Assembly: GCA_016209425.1 (NCBI GenBank)
Contig: JACQWA010000295.1
Location: 1 to 38,141 of the forward strand
From: Candidatus Rokuibacteriota bacterium
GTDB taxonomy: Bacteria; Methylomirabilota; Methylomirabilia; Rokubacteriales; CSP1-6
Reading direction: 5' to 3'
Length of the DNA: 38,141 nucleotides
Under the pieces are notes generated by a model. It was not told the origin of the DNA, did no database searches, and saw nothing but the letters and a program-made list of their open reading frames with translations. Positions within the stretch are counted from its first letter, which is position 1; each line of letters opens with the position of its first letter. The translations under genes were made by a program, and so were the position numbers. Of this stretch, positions 7,828 through 15,583 are shown piece after piece.

Positions 7828-8687
7828 GAGTCCGCGCCGACATTCTCGGCGTGGAGGCGGGGCCGGGGCTCGCGGAGATCGACGCCCGCTGGCTCATGGC
7901 CTATGCCGCCGGGATCGGCGAGGCGAACCCGGTCTACCTGGACACTTCGCGCAAAGATGGGATCGTGGCCCACCCGGTCTTCCCAGTCTGCTACGAGTGG
8001 CCGCTGGCCCCGGCGCTCCGGGCCAAGACAATTCACCCCGACGTCGAGCTGATGGGGGTGCATGCGACCCACGACCTCTTGCTCCACCGGCTTGTCGTTC
8101 CGGGCGACCGACTCACGACGACCGCCCGGATCGTGGGCGTCGAACAGCGCAAACCCGGGGCTTACGTCGTCACCCGGTACGAGACGCGGGACGCTTCGGG
8201 CGCGCCCGTCACCACCACCGATTACGGGACGCTCTATCGTGGGGTGGAGACCGCCGGGCCGGACCGCTGGCTCATCGACGCCCCCGCTGACCCGCACCCC
8301 GCTGACGGGCCGGCCCGTTGGCACGCGCGCGTTCCCATCCTCGCCGGGGCCGCCCACGTCTATACCGAGTGCGCGAGGATCTGGAACCCCGTCCATACCG
8401 ACCGGGCCGTCGCCGCGGCGGCGGGCCTGCCGGACATCATCCTCCACGGCACCGCCACGCTGGCGCTGGCGGTCTCGGCACTGCTCGCGCGCGAGGCCGA
8501 TGACGACCCCACGCGGGTGAAGCGGATCCGCTGCCGGTTCGCCGCGATGGTCCTGATGCCGTCCACCCTCACCGTTCAGGGGCTCACGCGGGAGAAGGCG
8601 CCCGACGGCGAAGCGGTCGGGTTCCGCGTCCTCACCGAGCAGGGGGCGCCCGCGATCCGCGACGGTCTCGTCATCCTTCACGGCTGA
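7803..8687 (+). CDS. MaoC-like double hot-dog protein with altered active sites
   Basis: 294 residues, overlapping the activator gene by 25 nt. Two MaoC/FAS1-type hot-dog halves are visible. The N-terminal one has YAAGIGEANPVYLD, the C-terminal one has ARIWNPVHTDRAVAAAAG followed by LHGTATLAL. Active hydratases of this family carry a D-x-N-P-x-H dyad. Here the first half has E-A-N-P-V-Y (Asp to Glu, His to Tyr) and the second has I-W-N-P-V-H (Asp lost, His kept). The fold call is good, but simple enoyl-CoA hydratase activity is doubtful. It could be an acyl-CoA-binding or changed-specificity hydratase. Its place between the activator and UroD-like genes suggests a shared operon. Confidence 0.82.
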   Translation: MHELPPIVRVRADILGVEAGPGLAEIDARWLMAYAAGIGEANPVYLDTSRKDGIVAHPVFPVCYEWPLAPALRAKTIHPDVELMGVHATHDLLLHRLVVPGDRLTTTARIVGVEQRKPGAYVVTRYETRDASGAPVTTTDYGTLYRGVETAGPDRWLIDAPADPHPADGPARWHARVPILAGAAHVYTECARIWNPVHTDRAVAAAAGLPDIILHGTATLALAVSALLAREADDDPTRVKRIRCRFAAMVLMPSTLTVQGLTREKAPDGEAVGFRVLTEQGAPAIRDGLVILHG

Positions 8688-8700
8688 TCCCGGGGCAACG

Positions 8701-9696
8701 ATGACCAAGCACGAGCGAATCCAGGCCGCCATCGCGCGGAGACCGGTGGACCGCGTCCCCTATGCCGTCTGGTGTCACTTTCCAGAGGTGGACCGCTCCA
8801 CGGCCGGGCTCGCCCAGGCGACGCTCCGCTTTCACCAGCGGTATGGCTCAGATTTCCTCAAGGTCACCCCGGCCGCCGGCTACGCGGTGGCGGACTGGGG
8901 GTGTGTGGAGTCCGACACAGTGCTGCCGGACGGCCACCGTCCCTGCGCCTCCCACGCCGTCAACGCCGCCGCCGACTGGAAAAAGATCAAACCCCTCGAC
9001 ATCACCACGACCGCCTACGGTCAGCACTTGGAGAGCATTGTCCGAGTTGTCGTGGACAGGCGAGCCGACGCGCCGGTCGTGCCGACCATGTTCAGTCCCC
9101 TCTCCCTCGCCCGGAAGCTCTCAGGCGATAGGTTGAACCAGGACCTCCGAGAGCGGCCCGAAGCCGTGGTGGCGGCGCTGGAGGCGATCACCGATACCCT
9201 GATTCGCTTCCTCACCCTCTGTCTGGACGAGGAGGCCGCCGGGATCTTCTACTCGATCCAGGCCGCCAGCCGCCGGTTCCACACCGCGGGAGAATACGCG
9301 AGGTTCGGCGAGCCGTACGACCGGAGGATCCTCGAGGTCACCATGGCGCGGGCCCGCCTCGTGATCGTCCACGCCCACGGCGACGAGCTGATGTTCGACC
9401 AGCTCTCGGCGTTGCCCGGGCACGCCTGGAACTGGGACGATCGCTCCGCGGGGCCGTCGCTCAGAGGGGGAAAGGCCAAGGTCACGGGCGCGGTGATCGG
9501 CGGCGCGAACCAGTCGGCCACCCTCCACGACGGTACGCCCGAAGACGTCCGGGCGGAGGTCATGGACGCCGTGGACCAGACTGACGGGATCGGCCTCATC
9601 GTAGGCCCAGGCTGTGTGCTTCCCCCCGGAGTGCCCGACGAGAACGTGACGGCTCTGGTCAGGGCACTGGGTGGAACAGTCGGGATGGATCTCTGA
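8701..9696 (+). CDS. UroD/MtaA-family methyltransferase-like protein
   Basis: 331 residues, the usual size for the uroporphyrinogen decarboxylase superfamily. It starts MTKHERIQAAIARRPVDRVP, the typical opening of the MtaA/CmuA branch, in which zinc-dependent enzymes move methyl groups between corrinoid proteins and thiols. MtaA-type enzymes use an H-x-C...C zinc site. Here the pattern is H224-A-H226-G and C305 (VGPGCVLPPG), so the middle cysteine is a histidine. The C-terminus PPGVPDENVTALV is also characteristic. True UroD heme enzymes do not have this C-terminal motif. The gene starts 13 nt after the MaoC-like gene and overlaps the next gene by 26 nt. The methyl donor and acceptor are unknown. 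Confidence 0.85.
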   Translation: MTKHERIQAAIARRPVDRVPYAVWCHFPEVDRSTAGLAQATLRFHQRYGSDFLKVTPAAGYAVADWGCVESDTVLPDGHRPCASHAVNAAADWKKIKPLDITTTAYGQHLESIVRVVVDRRADAPVVPTMFSPLSLARKLSGDRLNQDLRERPEAVVAALEAITDTLIRFLTLCLDEEAAGIFYSIQAASRRFHTAGEYARFGEPYDRRILEVTMARARLVIVHAHGDELMFDQLSALPGHAWNWDDRSAGPSLRGGKAKVTGAVIGGANQSATLHDGTPEDVRAEVMDAVDQTDGIGLIVGPGCVLPPGVPDENVTALVRALGGTVGMDL

Positions 9697-10591
9697 GCCC
9701 GGTGACAGTTCCCTGAGGAACCTCGACCTCCGCGGGGGGGCCCTCGCCCTCCTTTTGTCGGCCCTCTGGGGGGGCAACCCGGCCGCGATCAAGATCGGGC
9801 TGTTCGATGCGCCGCCGTTCCGGTTGGGGTGGATGCGCTTCGTCCTCGGGGGACTCTCGATCCTGGCCTGGGCCTGGTGGACGGGGACGCTCGCCCATTT
9901 CAGAATCGAGCGGCACGAGTGGCGGCCGCTGGCATTTCTCGGCGTTCTCTTCACCGTTCAGGTCGGCTGCCTCAACCTTGGAACCGCGTTCACCACGGCC
10001 AGCCACTCGGCACTGCTCCTCAATGCGTACGCGGTCCATACCGTGCTGCTGGCGCATTTCCTCATTCCCGGTGACCGCCTGACCCCTCGAAAGCTGGGCG
10101 GCGCTCTGGTCGCCTACGCGGGCATCGTGATCCTCTTCGCCCGCCAGCTCGGAGGGAGTGGCGCGACGCTCCTCGGCGATGTCATCGTCTCCTTCGGCGC
10201 CGTGCTCCTCGCAGAGCGGACGATTTATCTCGCGCAGGCCGTCCAGCGGATCGACCCGACGAAGCTCCTCCTCGCCCAGGCGGTGATTGGCTCAGCGGGC
10301 CTGGCCGCGCTCTCCCTCGGGCTGGAGGCCGGCACCCCCTACCGCTGGACTGCGTCGCTGGCCCTGTCGATCTTCTATCAGGGGGTGGTCGTGGCCGGGT
10401 TCAACTTCATCGCCAACCTGTGGCTGCTCATGCACTACCGGCCGAGCGCGCTGGCCGGGTTCTGGCTCACCTCGCCCATCTTCGGCGTTCTGCTTTCCGC
10501 TCTTTTCGTGGGAGATCCCCTCACCGGGGCTCTGCTTCTGGCGAGCCTGCTTGTTGCGATCGGCATCGGCCTGACCAGCCGCCCGGCCTGA
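9671..10591 (+). CDS. EamA/DMT-family transporter
   Basis: About 306 residues, very hydrophobic, with roughly ten predicted membrane spans in two repeated halves typical of drug/metabolite (EamA) transporters. Examples are LRGGALALLLSALWGGNPAA at the start and GDVIVSFGAVLLAERTIYLA in the middle. The second repeat includes SALAGFWLTSPIFGVLLSAL. These inner-membrane proteins export metabolites or amino acids; the substrate is unreadable. The GTG at 9671 overlaps the UroD-like gene, suggesting translational coupling. The first membrane span starts near residue 22, so a slightly later start cannot be excluded. Confidence 0.85.
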   Translation: MEQSGWISEPGDSSLRNLDLRGGALALLLSALWGGNPAAIKIGLFDAPPFRLGWMRFVLGGLSILAWAWWTGTLAHFRIERHEWRPLAFLGVLFTVQVGCLNLGTAFTTASHSALLLNAYAVHTVLLAHFLIPGDRLTPRKLGGALVAYAGIVILFARQLGGSGATLLGDVIVSFGAVLLAERTIYLAQAVQRIDPTKLLLAQAVIGSAGLAALSLGLEAGTPYRWTASLALSIFYQGVVVAGFNFIANLWLLMHYRPSALAGFWLTSPIFGVLLSALFVGDPLTGALLLASLLVAIGIGLTSRPA

Positions 10592-10600
10592 TCCTCGCTG

Positions 10601-10609
10601 TGCTATCCT
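10601..10609 (+). promoter_or_regulatory. Extended -10 promoter (TGCTATCCT), leaderless start
   Basis: A TGN-TATNNT element ends seven bases before the ATG at 10617, so transcription would begin at or next to the A of the start codon. No Shine-Dalgarno sequence is present. The motif matches those at 11961 and 31331. Confidence 0.5.
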
Positions 10610-10616
10610 GCTAGCC

Positions 10617-11927
10617 ATGTCAGCTGCGGCTCCGAGGCTGATTGCGGTCGCAGTCCTTCTCGGCCTTGCGGGCTCCCCGGCCCCGTCGCCGGCGCAGCCG
10701 TCCGCCGCCCTGCCTGTTCAGGCCCTCGTCGGTCCCTTCTTTTCAGAGCTGGCCGTCCTTCGCGGGCTTCCCGCGCCCGGACCGCCTCCCGCCGTCGTGA
10801 TCCGCAGCCGGGCCGAAACGCGACGCTACGTCGAGCAGGAGCTGAACCGGAAGTACCCGGCGGCACGGGTGGAGGCCGAGCGGAAGGCGCTGGTGGCCTG
10901 GGGGTTGATTCCGACCGGCTTCGACCTCCGCGGCTTCCTCGTGGACCTGCTCGAGGAGCAGGCAGCGGCCTACTACGATCCGGTGGGAAAAGTTATGGTG
11001 CTGGCCGACTGGCTGACTGCCGAGCAGCAACAAGCCGCGCTCCTGCATGAGCTGGTCCATGCCCTCCAGGACCGCGACGTTGTCCTCGACCAGTTCCTCA
11101 CCGCAGCTCCCGGGAAGGGAGACCAGGCCCTGGCCCGTCAGGCTCTCGTCGAGGGTGAAGCGATCGTCCTTTCCCTGGAGCTCCTGCTCAAGGCTCAGGG
11201 CCTGGATCTCCGGCAGATTCCCGACCTCTCAACCGTCCGGCAACTCGTGGCGGCGCAATCCGTCGGGCCCGTCATCGACAAGGCCCCCAAGTTTCTCAAA
11301 GACCTGCTCCTCTTCCCCTACGTTCAGGGCCTGATCTTCTTTCATCAGTTGAGGCTCGCGCACCCGCAGTCCGTCGTCAGCCAGCTCTACCGCGACCCCC
11401 CCCGCTCGACGAGCCAGATTCTCCATCCCGTAAAGCTCGTCGGCCGGCGGGAAGATCCGCTCCCCGTCAGCCTCCCCGACCTCCGACCGATTCTCCCTCC
11501 GGCCTGGCGCCGGGTGATCGAGGATGAGCTGGGCGAGTGGGCGCTCGGCGCCGTGCTCGAGAGGCATCTGGGCGAGCAGGAGGCCCGCCGCCTGGCCAGC
11601 GGGTGGCGCGGGGATCGCTATCAGGTCTGGGAGGACAGCGGCGGCCAGGCGCTGGTCTACCGGGTGAGCTGGGAAAAAGCGGAGACCGCTGAGGCCTTCG
11701 CCCAGGCCTACGGGGGGCTCCTGGAAAAAAGACATCCGGCCCTTGCGGGGAAGGCCGTGAAGGGCGCGGGGGTACTCTGGAGCTGGCAGGATGGTCCGCA
11801 AGGCTTCCTCGTCGAGCGGCAGGGGCTGGACGTGCTGGTGTTTGAGGGAGTGCCCGCCAGCGCGGTGGAGCCTCTCCGCCAGGCGCTCTGGCGAGTGAGC
11901 CCGCTCGCGCCCACCCCTGTCCGGTGA
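10617..11927 (+). CDS. Secreted HExxH putative zinc metalloprotease
   Basis: 436 residues. A signal peptide is clear (LIAVAVLLGLAGSPAPSPAQ), so the mature protein should be periplasmic or extracellular. Residues 144-148 read HELVH within LLHELVHALQDRD, a zinc-binding HExxH motif. E181 in LVEGEAIVLSLE, 33 residues later, is a plausible third ligand as in gluzincins. AAYYDPVGKVMVLADWL just before the motif is typical of poorly characterised bacterial zinc-peptidase-like families. No family name can be given from sequence alone. The C-terminal half (from about residue 290) carries a repeated small-domain pattern (YRVSWEKAETAEAFAQAYGG). It has its own promoter, so it need not share function with the preceding operon. 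Confidence 0.75.
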   Translation: MSAAAPRLIAVAVLLGLAGSPAPSPAQPSAALPVQALVGPFFSELAVLRGLPAPGPPPAVVIRSRAETRRYVEQELNRKYPAARVEAERKALVAWGLIPTGFDLRGFLVDLLEEQAAAYYDPVGKVMVLADWLTAEQQQAALLHELVHALQDRDVVLDQFLTAAPGKGDQALARQALVEGEAIVLSLELLLKAQGLDLRQIPDLSTVRQLVAAQSVGPVIDKAPKFLKDLLLFPYVQGLIFFHQLRLAHPQSVVSQLYRDPPRSTSQILHPVKLVGRREDPLPVSLPDLRPILPPAWRRVIEDELGEWALGAVLERHLGEQEARRLASGWRGDRYQVWEDSGGQALVYRVSWEKAETAEAFAQAYGGLLEKRHPALAGKAVKGAGVLWSWQDGPQGFLVERQGLDVLVFEGVPASAVEPLRQALWRVSPLAPTPVR

Positions 11928-11960
11928 CGTCACGGGCCCCCACGACCGCTATTCCCCCTG

Positions 11961-11969
11961 TGCTATGCT
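11961..11969 (+). promoter_or_regulatory. Extended -10 promoter (TGCTATGCT)
   Basis: A TGN-TATNNT element lies 24 bases before the ATG at 11994. A short leader would contain the strong Shine-Dalgarno AGGAGG at 11981-11986. No clear -35. Confidence 0.5.
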
Positions 11970-11993
11970 CTGCTCACGACAGGAGGAAGCCTC

Positions 11994-12371
11994 ATGGTCA
12001 CGCAGGTCGATCACATCGAGCTGATCGTTGACGACCTCGAGGGGTACGTCCGGCTGTTCGAGGCCATCGGCTTCAAGCCGCTCTCGCGGACGACCCACCA
12101 CGGCGTCTCGGTGGAGCTCCAGCTCCCCGGCCCCAACCAGCCGATCTTCGAGCTCCACCGAGTCCAGGGCGAGGAGGTCATCGGCGTCAACCACATCGCC
12201 TTCCGCGTCGACGACGTGAGGGCGGCCTACGCCGCCCTGAGGGCCCAGGGGGTGCGCTTCGAGCGCGAGCCCCGGTACATCCAGGAGACCGGCCGGACCA
12301 TCGCCAACGGCCGCGACCCCGACGGCTGGCGCTTCCAGCTCGTGGACGCCAAGCGCCAGAGTCCACAATGA
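11994..12371 (+). CDS. VOC-superfamily (glyoxalase/dioxygenase-fold) protein
   Basis: 125 residues, the size of a single two-module vicinal-oxygen-chelate chain. Module 1 begins VDHIELIVDDLEGYVRLFEA (H7 as first metal-ligand candidate). Module 2 begins GVNHIAFRVDDVRAAYAALR with a second histidine. It ends DPDGWRFQLVD, where the usual final glutamate is less obvious. VOC proteins include glyoxalase I, epimerases and ring-cleavage dioxygenases; methylmalonyl-CoA epimerase-like members look broadly similar, but assignment is not possible here. The start is well supported by AGGAGG seven bases upstream. It is followed by a palindromic repeat and then queF. Confidence 0.83.
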   Translation: MVTQVDHIELIVDDLEGYVRLFEAIGFKPLSRTTHHGVSVELQLPGPNQPIFELHRVQGEEVIGVNHIAFRVDDVRAAYAALRAQGVRFEREPRYIQETGRTIANGRDPDGWRFQLVDAKRQSPQ

Positions 12372-12391
12372 TCCCCCCGAGCCGAGAAGTT

Positions 12392-12427
12392 CCCTCTCCC
12401 CTCCGGGGAGAGGGCCAGGGTGAGGGG
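12392..12427. repeat. Palindromic intergenic repeat (family 2) before queF
   Basis: CCCTCTCCCC (12392-12401), loop TCC, GGGGAGAGGG (12405-12414) form a perfect 10-bp stem, followed by CCAGGGTGAGGGG. The trailing GAGGGG lies about eight bases before the GTG start of queF and may serve as its ribosome-binding site. Confidence 0.75.
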
Positions 12428-12435
12428 CATTAGCG

Positions 12436-12798
12436 GTGCCGACCCAGCCATCCACGCAGCTCGAGGTGGTCCCGAACCCGCATCCGGATCGGGACTACGA
12501 GGTCAACGTGGCCATCCCCGAGTTCACCTGCCTCTGCCCGCGCACCGGCCAGCCCGACTTCGCCACCATCCGGATCCGCTACGTCCCCGACCAGCACCTG
12601 GTGGAGCTCAAGTCGCTGAAGCTCTACATCTGGTCGTACCGGAACGAGGGCGCATTCCACGAGGACGTCATCAACCGGATCCTCGACGACCTCGTGGCCG
12701 CGGCCCGCCCGCGCTGGATCGAGGTGGTGGGCGACTTCAACATCCGCGGCGGCATCAAGACCACGGTCACCGCCACGTACGGGAAACGTCCCGAATAA
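12436..12798 (+). CDS. queF: NADPH-dependent 7-cyano-7-deazaguanine reductase (QueF)
   Basis: 120 residues, matching the short single-domain (type I) QueF. The enzyme reduces the nitrile preQ0 to the amine preQ1 in queuosine tRNA-modification biosynthesis. The active-site segment [16 protein letters not shown] places the nucleophilic cysteine at C34 and the catalytic aspartate at D41. The QueF signature [14 protein letters not shown] and the substrate-binding FHED (H75, E76) follow. Spacings 34-41-76 equal those in the Bacillus subtilis enzyme (55-62-97). The start is GTG. No other queuosine gene is present. It sits alone between a VOC gene and the TRAP operon, 22 nt upstream of dctP. Confidence 0.96.
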   Translation: MPTQPSTQLEVVPNPHPDRDYEVNVAIPEFTCLCPRTGQPDFATIRIRYVPDQHLVELKSLKLYIWSYRNEGAFHEDVINRILDDLVAAARPRWIEVVGDFNIRGGIKTTVTATYGKRPE

Positions 12799-12820
12799 CC
12801 CCAAGCGGGAGGACGACGTC

Positions 12821-13813
12821 ATGGCACGAGCCCTGTTGGCAGCGCTGATGATCTCCATGCTGGTCCTGGCCGGCTGGACCCCCGTGACGGCGCAGACGCG
12901 CGAGCTCGTCATGGGCAACGTGAACCCCGCGAAGCACGGCACCACGCTCGCCGCCCAGCAGTTCGCCGACAAGCTCGCCGAGCTGACCGGAGGGAAGGTC
13001 AAGGTCATCCACCACCACTCCGGGGCGCTCGGGGGCGAGCGGGAGGTGGGTCAGCAGGTCCAGCTCGGGACCGTCGACTTCACCCCGATGACGACGGCGC
13101 CGCTCTCCACCCTCGTCCCCGAAATGTCCGTCTTCCAGCTCCCCTACATCTTCCGCGACTACCAGCACGTCTACGCGGCGCTGGACGGCAGCGACACGAT
13201 TCGCAAGTACTACGAGCCGGTCCTCGACAAGAAGGGCTTCAGGCTCCTCGGGTTCATCGCCGCGGGCTACCGGGGCATCTACGGCCACTACCCCATCAAC
13301 TCGATCGCGGACGTCAAGGGCAGGAAGGTCCGCGTCCAGGAGGACAAGATCCTCGTCGCCACCTTCAAGGCGCTCGGCATGATCCCGACGGCGATCGCCT
13401 TTCCCGAAGTCGCGACGGCGCTGCAGACCAAGGTGATCGATTTCGGCGAGGGGGGCATCAACACCTACTACCACAACAAGTTCTACGACATCGTCAAGCA
13501 CGTGGCCGACGTGCGGCACACCCACCAGGCCATCGCGCTCCTCATGTCGAAGGCGTCGTGGGCCAAGCAGGACGCGGCGACGCAGAAGGCGATCCTGGAG
13601 GCCGCCAGGCATGCCGAGCAGTGGAACCGGAAGTTCATCCTGGACGAGGACAAGGGGATCCAGGATCAGGTGAAGGCCAAGGGCGTCTCGATCACCAAGC
13701 CCGACGCGAACCCCTTCCGTGAGGCGACCAGGAGCGTCTACGAGGAGTTCTACGCGACGCCGGCCGGCAAGGACGCGCGAAAGATCGTCGATTACATCCT
13801 CAGCTTGAAGTAG
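12821..13813 (+). CDS. dctP: TRAP transporter substrate-binding protein DctP
   Basis: 330 residues with a cleavable signal peptide (LLAALMISMLVLAGWTPVTAQ), exported to the periplasm. Family features include a GALGGEREVGQQVQLGTVDF stretch near residue 65 and PYIFRDYQHVYAALDG. KGRKVRVQE contains the arginine that usually salt-bridges a carboxylate ligand. FPEVATALQTKVIDFGEGG is the standard hinge/pocket segment. The likely substrate is an organic acid, but the exact compound is unreadable. It is followed one base later by the small and then the large permease, so the transporter is complete. Confidence 0.94.
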   Translation: MARALLAALMISMLVLAGWTPVTAQTRELVMGNVNPAKHGTTLAAQQFADKLAELTGGKVKVIHHHSGALGGEREVGQQVQLGTVDFTPMTTAPLSTLVPEMSVFQLPYIFRDYQHVYAALDGSDTIRKYYEPVLDKKGFRLLGFIAAGYRGIYGHYPINSIADVKGRKVRVQEDKILVATFKALGMIPTAIAFPEVATALQTKVIDFGEGGINTYYHNKFYDIVKHVADVRHTHQAIALLMSKASWAKQDAATQKAILEAARHAEQWNRKFILDEDKGIQDQVKAKGVSITKPDANPFREATRSVYEEFYATPAGKDARKIVDYILSLK

Positions 13814-13814
13814 C

Positions 13815-14315
13815 GTGGCCCGCCCCGACCCACCGTTCGGCCGCCGGGGGGCCCAGCTCTACCACGGGCTCGCGCTCCTCGGCGGCCTCGTCCTCGCGAT
13901 CATGGCGCTCGCCGTCTTCCTGCAGGTGGTCCTCCGCTACGTCTTCGCGGTGGGGATCGAGGGGCTCGACGAGGTGCCGCGCTACCTCTTCGTCTGGCTG
14001 GTCATGATCGGCGCGGCGGCCGCGATGCACCGGGGCGAGCACACGGCGCTCGAGTACTTCCTCCACCGGCTGCCCCCCCGCGGGCAGGCGGCCACCCGCG
14101 TTCTCACCCACGGCGCCGGGATGCTCCTGTTCCTCTCGCTCATCAAGACGAGCTTCGTGCTGGTGCCGAACTCGCAGCTCCAGACGAGCGCCGGTCTCGG
14201 CCTGCCGCTGGGCTACGTGTACGCCGCCGTGCCCATCGGCGCGGTGCTCATCATCCTGCCGATGGCCTGGCGGTTCGTCGTCGCCGCGCGCGATCTATGG
14301 CCGAAACACTCCTGA
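13815..14315 (+). CDS. dctQ: TRAP transporter small permease DctQ
   Basis: 166 residues with four membrane spans, as expected for the small TRAP subunit: LALLGGLVLAIMALAVFLQVV, YLFVWLVMIGAAAAMHRGEH, the LLFLSLIKTS region, and a last span near VPIGAVLIILPMAW. The first half ends with the family-typical RYVFAVGIEGLDEVPRYLFV. The GTG start lies one base after the dctP stop, and the gene end overlaps dctM by 19 nt. No strong separate ribosome-binding site is visible, so translation is probably coupled. Confidence 0.92.
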   Translation: MARPDPPFGRRGAQLYHGLALLGGLVLAIMALAVFLQVVLRYVFAVGIEGLDEVPRYLFVWLVMIGAAAAMHRGEHTALEYFLHRLPPRGQAATRVLTHGAGMLLFLSLIKTSFVLVPNSQLQTSAGLGLPLGYVYAAVPIGAVLIILPMAWRFVVAARDLWPKHS

Positions 14316-15583
14316 TCGTCTTCGTGATCTTCGTCATCCTCGGGATGCCGATCTCCGTCGCGCTCGGCGTCGGCACCCTTGCGGCTGCCATGATCTACCC
14401 CGCATTGAATCCGATCATCATCCCGACGCGGTTCGTCGGCCTCCTGTCGGACTCGTTCCTCATCCTCGCCGCACCGCTCTTCATCCTCGCGGGCAACATC
14501 GCGGCGCGGAGCGGTGTGGCGCGCGCGATCATCGACCTGGCGACCGTGCTCGTCGGCCGCTTTCGCGGGGGCCTCGCCTACGTGAACATCCTCGACTCCA
14601 TGCTATTCGGCGGCATCTCGGGCTCGGCGGTGGCGGATGTGTCCGCGCTCGGGACGTTCCTCGTCCCTCAGATGGTCCGGAAGGGCTACGACAAGGATTT
14701 CGCGACCGTGCTCACCATCTGCACGGCGATCCTGGCGCCGATCATCCCGCCCTCGATCATCGCGGTGATCTACGCGTGGATGGCCGACGAGTCCGTCGCG
14801 GCGATCTTCGCGGGCGGCTACCTGCCGGGGGCACTCATCGCGGTCGGGATGGCGGTCCCGACGTTCATCATCGCCAAGCGGCGGAACTACCCCCGCGAGC
14901 CCCGGCCGACGCTCGCGACGTTCACGACGGCCTTCCGCAACGCGCTTCCGGGCCTGATGATCCCCATCATCATCATGGGGGGGATCCTGCTCGGCTGGTT
15001 CACGCCGACCGAGGCCGCCGCCGTCGCGGTGGCGTACGCGCTCGCGGTGCCCCCGCTTTTCTACCGGGAGCTGTCGTGGCGGGAGCTGCCCGAGATCTTC
15101 GCCGACTCCGCGCGCCTCTCCGGCGTCATCGGGCTCATCATCGGGCTCGTGGGAGCCTTCGGCTGGGTGCTGACCTACTCCAAGTTCTCCATCAGGGTCG
15201 CGGAGGCCATCGGGACCTTCGCCCCCACGTGGTGGCTCTTCCTGACGTTCGTCATCGTGCTCTACGTCTTCCTCGGCACCTTCCTGACCCCGTCGGAGAT
15301 CATCCTCGTCACCGTCCCGGTGCTCCTGCCGGGAGCGCAGGCGCTCGGCATCCACCCGATCCACTTCGGCATGGTGTGCGTCATCGCGTCGGCGGTCGGG
15401 CACGTGACGCCGCCCGTGGGGCTCTGCCTCTTCATCGGCATGGCGATCAGCGGCCTGCCGATGGAGAAGCTCGTCCGGCCGCTCCTGCCCTTCCTCGCCG
15501 CCATCATCCTCGTTCTCTTCCTCGTCGCCTTCGTCCCCGACACCGTCCTCCTGGTCCCCCGCGCGCTGGGCTTCGTGAAGTAG
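14297..15583 (+). CDS. dctM: TRAP transporter large permease DctM
   Basis: 428 residues, the normal length of DctM, the ion-coupled transport subunit. Characteristic segments are FILAGNIAARSGVARAIID, FGGISGSAVADVSALGTFLV, and APIIPPSIIAVIYAWMADES with the conserved double proline. PVGLCLFIGMAISG lies near the end. About a dozen membrane spans are evident. It overlaps dctQ by 19 nt and ends TAG at 15583, converging with the damaged epimerase gene, whose open frame continues antisense through most of dctM. Codon pattern and protein conservation favour dctM as the real coding strand here. Confidence 0.95.
   Translation: MAETLLIVFVIFVILGMPISVALGVGTLAAAMIYPALNPIIIPTRFVGLLSDSFLILAAPLFILAGNIAARSGVARAIIDLATVLVGRFRGGLAYVNILDSMLFGGISGSAVADVSALGTFLVPQMVRKGYDKDFATVLTICTAILAPIIPPSIIAVIYAWMADESVAAIFAGGYLPGALIAVGMAVPTFIIAKRRNYPREPRPTLATFTTAFRNALPGLMIPIIIMGGILLGWFTPTEAAAVAVAYALAVPPLFYRELSWRELPEIFADSARLSGVIGLIIGLVGAFGWVLTYSKFSIRVAEAIGTFAPTWWLFLTFVIVLYVFLGTFLTPSEIILVTVPVLLPGAQALGIHPIHFGMVCVIASAVGHVTPPVGLCLFIGMAISGLPMEKLVRPLLPFLAAIILVLFLVAFVPDTVLLVPRALGFVK

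Noticed and set aside
14603-15583. Acidic, Asp/Glu/Arg-rich extension of the epimerase
   Set aside because: It is exactly antisense to conserved DctM and has the composition of a mirror frame; there is no domain homology.
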